A model generated the notes under the pieces. It saw only the letters and a list, made by a program, of their open reading frames with translations. It ran no database searches and was not told the origin of the DNA. Below are positions 28,076 through 30,941 of a stretch of 30,941 nucleotides of DNA, one piece after another. The DNA lies in assembly GCF_000278725.1 (NCBI RefSeq), contig NZ_ALCA01000077.1, forward strand, positions 1-30,941, read 5' to 3'. The translations under genes were made by a program, and so were the position numbers. This DNA comes from Actinomyces sp. ICM47. Lineage in GTDB: Bacteria > Actinomycetota > Actinomycetes > Actinomycetales > Actinomycetaceae. How positions within the stretch are numbered: position 1 is the first letter of the stretch; the number at the start of each line of letters is the position of its first letter.

Positions 28076-28437
28076 CCCTTGCGGTAGGACCCCTCGGGGC
28101 GCAAACGACCCTCACGGTAGGCGGTGAGTTGCTCGGTCAAGACGATCTCGAGTTCCTCGATGGAGCGGCGCTCCAGCAGCATGTCCCAGTGCGTACGCTG
28201 CGGCTTGACGGGCTTGTTATCCTCATCTTCCTCAGTTTCGCCGATAAGTTCGGCGGTTTGGCCACACTTGCATTCCCAGGTCGCCGGAGCCGTGGCTTCG
28301 CTGGAGAGTGTCACCTCGAACTCGTGTCCATTCGGGCACGCGTAACGAACAATGAAACGATCGGCGAAAACGACGCCGTCCTCGGACTCGAGGGACTTGG
28401 CACCGATCTGCATGCCACGCAGTGCGCGGTCAGCCAT
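28072..28437 (-). CDS. rbpA: RNA polymerase-binding protein RbpA
   Basis: The 121-residue protein binds RNA polymerase and the principal sigma factor and stabilises the open complex in actinobacteria. The zinc-binding core has Cys34, His38, Cys56 and Cys58; a basic linker (KPVKPQRTHWDM) leads to the sigma-interaction domain LLERRSIEELEIVLTEQL. The C-terminus GRLRPEG is typical. The ATG at 28437 follows AGGAGG at good spacing, and gives the family N-terminus MADRALRG; an upstream in-frame start is not supported. It converges on ppm with a 4-base overlap, a neighbourhood conserved with mycobacteria. Confidence 0.96.
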   Translation of the reverse strand: MADRALRGMQIGAKSLESEDGVVFADRFIVRYACPNGHEFEVTLSSEATAPATWECKCGQTAELIGETEEDEDNKPVKPQRTHWDMLLERRSIEELEIVLTEQLTAYREGRLRPEGSYRKG

Positions 28438-28534
28438 AACAGCCTCCTGGACGTAGATAAGAAACGTGCCCATTCTATCGGACGCGTCAAGCGGAATACT
28501 GCACGGCCTCTTCTCATCCCACCCCAACGATCCG

Positions 28535-28548
28535 ATAATGTATATTAT
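28535..28548. promoter_or_regulatory. AT-rich palindrome in the rbpA / PAP2 divergent region
   Basis: ATAAT (28535-28539) and ATTAT (28544-28548) form a palindrome around GTAT in an otherwise GC-rich intergenic region of 162 bases. On the minus strand it supplies CATAAT and TACATT, possible -10 hexamers for rbpA with a leader of about 90 bases; on the plus strand TATATT could also serve. No -35 is convincing on either strand. Confidence 0.45.
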
Positions 28549-28586
28549 GTCCGATTAGCTCCCCTGGTCCCTCGACGCGCACGCGC

Positions 28587-28599
28587 TAGAGTTACGATC
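28587..28599 (+). promoter_or_regulatory. Leaderless promoter of the PAP2-family gene
   Basis: TAGAGT (28587-28592) is followed by 7 bases and the ATG at 28600. No Shine-Dalgarno precedes the start. This has the same spacing as the fmt and rpe promoters. Confidence 0.55.
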
Positions 28600-29343
28600 A
28601 TGACTACGGACCATCACACACAGCAAACGGCGAGACATCCCGTGCGGGAGGTATTGGTCCTCACCCTCGCCTGCCTGGCCTATTCCATTCTCTCGTTCCT
28701 GGCGCGAGCCAGCGAGAGCGTCGCAGTTGCACACGCGCACGACGTCGTCTCCGCTGAGCGCTCGCTCGGCATTGACATTGAGCCGCCCGTGAACTCATGG
28801 CTTGCGGCTCATCCGATGCTCGCCTCACTGGCCTCCTTGCAATATGCCGTGTCATTCTTTCTCTTTACCGGGCTTACCCTGCTCGCCCTGTGGGTCCGTT
28901 CTCCGCAGTACTATTCACGTGCCCGCTGGACGCTCGTCATCATGACGTTGGGCGCGCTTATCACCTACTGGACCTACCCACTTGCTCCCCCACGCCTCGT
29001 TCCCGAGTTCGGCATCACGGATGCGGTCGCCCAGCACACCTCCGCGTATTCTCACCTCTTCGGCACCCTCGCCAACCCCTACGGAGCCATGCCATCAATG
29101 CATACGGGCTGGTCGGTCTGGGTAGCTTTTATGCTCGGAACCTACGTATGGCGCTCATGGCGAGCGCGCCTCATCGTAACTTTTCATCCAATTTTGACCA
29201 TCATGACGATTATCGCAACGGGTAACCATTATGTAGTTGACGCTATCGCCGGAACGGCGTATTTTCTGGTCGCATGGACCTTAGTCACAATTACACAGCG
29301 CACGTTATCGGAAAATGTGCGAAGCACCGGCGAGACGTTCTAG
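28600..29343 (+). CDS. PAP2-superfamily integral membrane protein (AUR1/inositolphosphotransferase-like)
   Basis: The 247-residue protein has about five or six membrane segments. The PAP2 catalytic pattern is present in the variant form used by AUR1-like phosphotransferases: PSMH at residues 165-168 and GNHYVVD with His210 and Asp214; a PPR at 130-132 may correspond to the first motif. Such enzymes hydrolyse or transfer phosphate groups on membrane lipids; the substrate here is unknown. The ATG at 28600 is supported by a leaderless promoter; starts further upstream would run antisense through rbpA. Codon use is less GC-rich than in neighbours near the 3' end. An Hsp70-like gene follows 12 bases later. 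Confidence 0.82.
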   Translation: MTTDHHTQQTARHPVREVLVLTLACLAYSILSFLARASESVAVAHAHDVVSAERSLGIDIEPPVNSWLAAHPMLASLASLQYAVSFFLFTGLTLLALWVRSPQYYSRARWTLVIMTLGALITYWTYPLAPPRLVPEFGITDAVAQHTSAYSHLFGTLANPYGAMPSMHTGWSVWVAFMLGTYVWRSWRARLIVTFHPILTIMTIIATGNHYVVDAIAGTAYFLVAWTLVTITQRTLSENVRSTGETF

Positions 29344-29355
29344 GAGAGGCTGAAA

Positions 29356-30891
29356 ATGCGCGATAAGGTTAGTCCTATGAGACTCGGAGTAGATTTTGGT
29401 ACCACGACAACCGCGATTGCTATTGTTGATCGGGGGAACTACCCCATCGTCTCTTTCGTGAACAACCGCGAGGATACGGTGGACTTCATTCCGTCAATCC
29501 TCGCGCTGGACGGCGATCATCTCGTCTACGGCTTCGACGCCGAGGATGCTGCCCGCGAGGGTGCGCCCCACCTGCGCTCCTTCAAGCGCCTGCTGTCGGA
29601 TCCGTCGGTTACCGACACATCCACACTGCGCCTGGGCAACCACAGCATCTCCGTACTCGACGCACTCACCGGCTTCCTGACGTATGTCGCGCGCACGGTG
29701 CGCACGAACTCGTCGGTTGCCTCCGTGCCCGCCTCGGAGAAGCTTGAGGCTCTCGTCGGCATTCCCGCGCACGCCTGGTCTGCGCAGCGCTTCCTGACCC
29801 TCGAGGCGTTCCGCCGTGCAGGCTGGGACGTCCTCGCGATGGTCAACGAGCCCTCCGCTGCGGGCTTCGAGTACACGCATCGCCACGCGGGTACCCTGAA
29901 CTCGAAGCGCACCTCGATCCTCGTCTACGACCTCGGCGGCGGTACCTTCGACGCCTCTATCGTGTCGGCCACCGGCACACTGCACGAGGTCCTGGGATCG
30001 CGCGGCCTGAACCTGGTCGGCGGTGATGATTTCGACGTCATCTTGGCGAACCGTCTCGCAGCAGCGGCGGGCACTGACTCCGGTTTGCTCGGAGACGCCG
30101 CGTGGGAACGCCTCATCGAGGATGCTCGCTCCGCCAAGGAGGCCCTCTCCCCCTCGTCGAAGTTCATTACCGTACCCGTCAACGGCGAACCCACGACAAT
30201 CCCCGTCGCGGACTTCTATGACGCCGCAACACCGCTCGTGAATGCAACGGTCGAGGCCATGGAACCCCTGCTCGTCCCCGATGCCTCCGGGGTCGGTCAG
30301 CTCGGCGGTGACGTCGCAGGCCTGTACGTCGTGGGTGGCGGCTCCCAGCTGCCGCTCGTCGCGCGCATCCTGCGTGCCCGCTTCGGTCGCCGCGTCCACC
30401 GCTCTCCGCACACGGCAGCCTCGACCGCCATCGGCCTGGCCATCGGTGCCGATCCCGAAGCCGCCTATACGGTGCGCGAGCAGCTCTCGCGCGGCGTCGG
30501 CGTGTTCCGTGAGCGCGACGGCGGCTCCTTCATCTCCTTCGACACGCTGCTCGAGCCCAACACGGAGCTTGCTCCCGGCGAGACGCTGACGATTAAGCGC
30601 TGCTACCGAGCGGCGCACAACATCGGCTACTTCCGCTTCGTCGAGTACTCGTCGTTCGACGAGGCCTGGGTGCCCCGCGGCGACCTGCAGCCCTGCGGTG
30701 AAGTCATCTTCCCCTTCGATCAGAGCCTGCGCCGCAGCGACGTGGACCTTGAATCGATCGAGGTTGTGCGCACCGAGGATGGACCTCTCATCGAGGAGTC
30801 TTACATCGTCGACGAGCATGGCATGGTGACGGTCGAGATTACCGACCTGGATACCGCCTACACGATTCGCCGCCCGCTGGGCCGCAAGTAG
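29356..30891 (+). CDS. Hsp70-family ATPase, short form (DnaK-like, not DnaK)
   Basis: The 511-residue protein has a complete Hsp70/actin-fold nucleotide-binding domain: phosphate-1 loop DFGTTTTA (residues 13-20), PAHAWSAQRFLTLEAFRRAG and NEPSAAGFEY, phosphate-2 loop DLGGGTFD (192-199), and the adenosine motif VGGGSQLPL from 326. The C-terminal 130 or so residues form a shortened beta-rich substrate part with no evident helical lid, so it is about 100 residues shorter than DnaK. No grpE or dnaJ is adjacent. The ATG at 29356 has AGGAG eight bases upstream; ATG 29377 is an alternative. Client and role are unknown. Close spacing suggests co-transcription with the PAP2 gene. Confidence 0.88.
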   Translation: MRDKVSPMRLGVDFGTTTTAIAIVDRGNYPIVSFVNNREDTVDFIPSILALDGDHLVYGFDAEDAAREGAPHLRSFKRLLSDPSVTDTSTLRLGNHSISVLDALTGFLTYVARTVRTNSSVASVPASEKLEALVGIPAHAWSAQRFLTLEAFRRAGWDVLAMVNEPSAAGFEYTHRHAGTLNSKRTSILVYDLGGGTFDASIVSATGTLHEVLGSRGLNLVGGDDFDVILANRLAAAAGTDSGLLGDAAWERLIEDARSAKEALSPSSKFITVPVNGEPTTIPVADFYDAATPLVNATVEAMEPLLVPDASGVGQLGGDVAGLYVVGGGSQLPLVARILRARFGRRVHRSPHTAASTAIGLAIGADPEAAYTVREQLSRGVGVFRERDGGSFISFDTLLEPNTELAPGETLTIKRCYRAAHNIGYFRFVEYSSFDEAWVPRGDLQPCGEVIFPFDQSLRRSDVDLESIEVVRTEDGPLIEESYIVDEHGMVTVEITDLDTAYTIRRPLGRK

Positions 30892-30926
30892 GCGTCTTTC
30901 CCCACCAACAAGAAAAGGCTGTGGGC

Positions 30927-30941
30927 CAGGCATCAAGCCTG
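30927..30941 (+). terminator. Possible terminator hairpin cut by the window end
   Basis: CAGGC (30927-30931) and GCCTG (30937-30941) can pair around ATCAA. The right arm ends exactly at the window edge, so neither a longer stem nor a U-tract can be judged. Confidence 0.3.

Noticed and set aside
28129..28599. Extended N-terminus of the PAP2 protein running antisense through rbpA
   Set aside because: RbpA is clearly the coding strand there, and the leaderless promoter places the start at 28600.

Overview
The window is a housekeeping stretch from a high-GC Gram-positive bacterium, most likely an actinomycete of the Actinomycetaceae type (Actinomyces/Schaalia-like; family-level placement is inference). 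The marks of the phylum are an mIHF gene, RbpA, a PafB/PafC pair, a HelY-type Ski2 helicase, an orotidine-5'-phosphate decarboxylase of the mycobacterial type, and a PriA that has lost its helicase motifs. Gene order largely follows the actinobacterial core order pyrR-pyrB-pyrC-carA-carB-pyrF-mihF-gmk-rpoZ-coaBC-metK-priA-fmt-rsmB-rpe.

Layout. 1-1006: the 3' end of an IS30-family transposase abuts a LacI-family regulator that has lost about 50 C-terminal residues. 1078-9350: UMP biosynthesis operon pyrR-pyrB-pyrC-carA-carB-pyrF, nearly every junction overlapping, preceded by a PyrR-binding hairpin that also covers the pyrR ribosome binding site. 9452-13707: mihF, gmk, rpoZ, coaBC, metK and a vitamin K epoxide reductase homologue (VKOR). 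13750-18853: priA, fmt, rsmB, rpe, closed by a strong hairpin terminator. 18945-20963: an FMN riboswitch controlling an ABC permease and a lipoprotein binding protein, read here as the riboflavin importer RibXY, at the place where many actinobacteria keep riboflavin biosynthesis genes. 21019-25638: pafB-pafC-helY. 25657-28075: lnt and ppm (lipoprotein acylation and polyprenol-phosphate-mannose synthesis), converging on rbpA (28437-28072, minus). 28600-30891: a PAP2-family membrane protein and a short Hsp70-like ATPase.

No CRISPR array, prophage, tRNA, rRNA or defence island is visible, and I did not find a wholly new multi-gene system. The most interesting signals are small and regulatory: a perfect 15-bp inverted repeat around the pafB promoter and start; a 10-bp palindrome that puts the gmk start codon in a hairpin loop; an rbpA terminator buried in the ppm coding sequence; the riboswitch-importer unit with no ATPase beside it; and a recurring leaderless promoter pattern (TANNNT, 6-7 bases, then the start codon) at fmt, rpe, pafB and the PAP2 gene. 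No stretch longer than about 300 bases lacks a gene; the largest gap (18854-19095) is filled by the rpe terminator, a promoter and the riboswitch.
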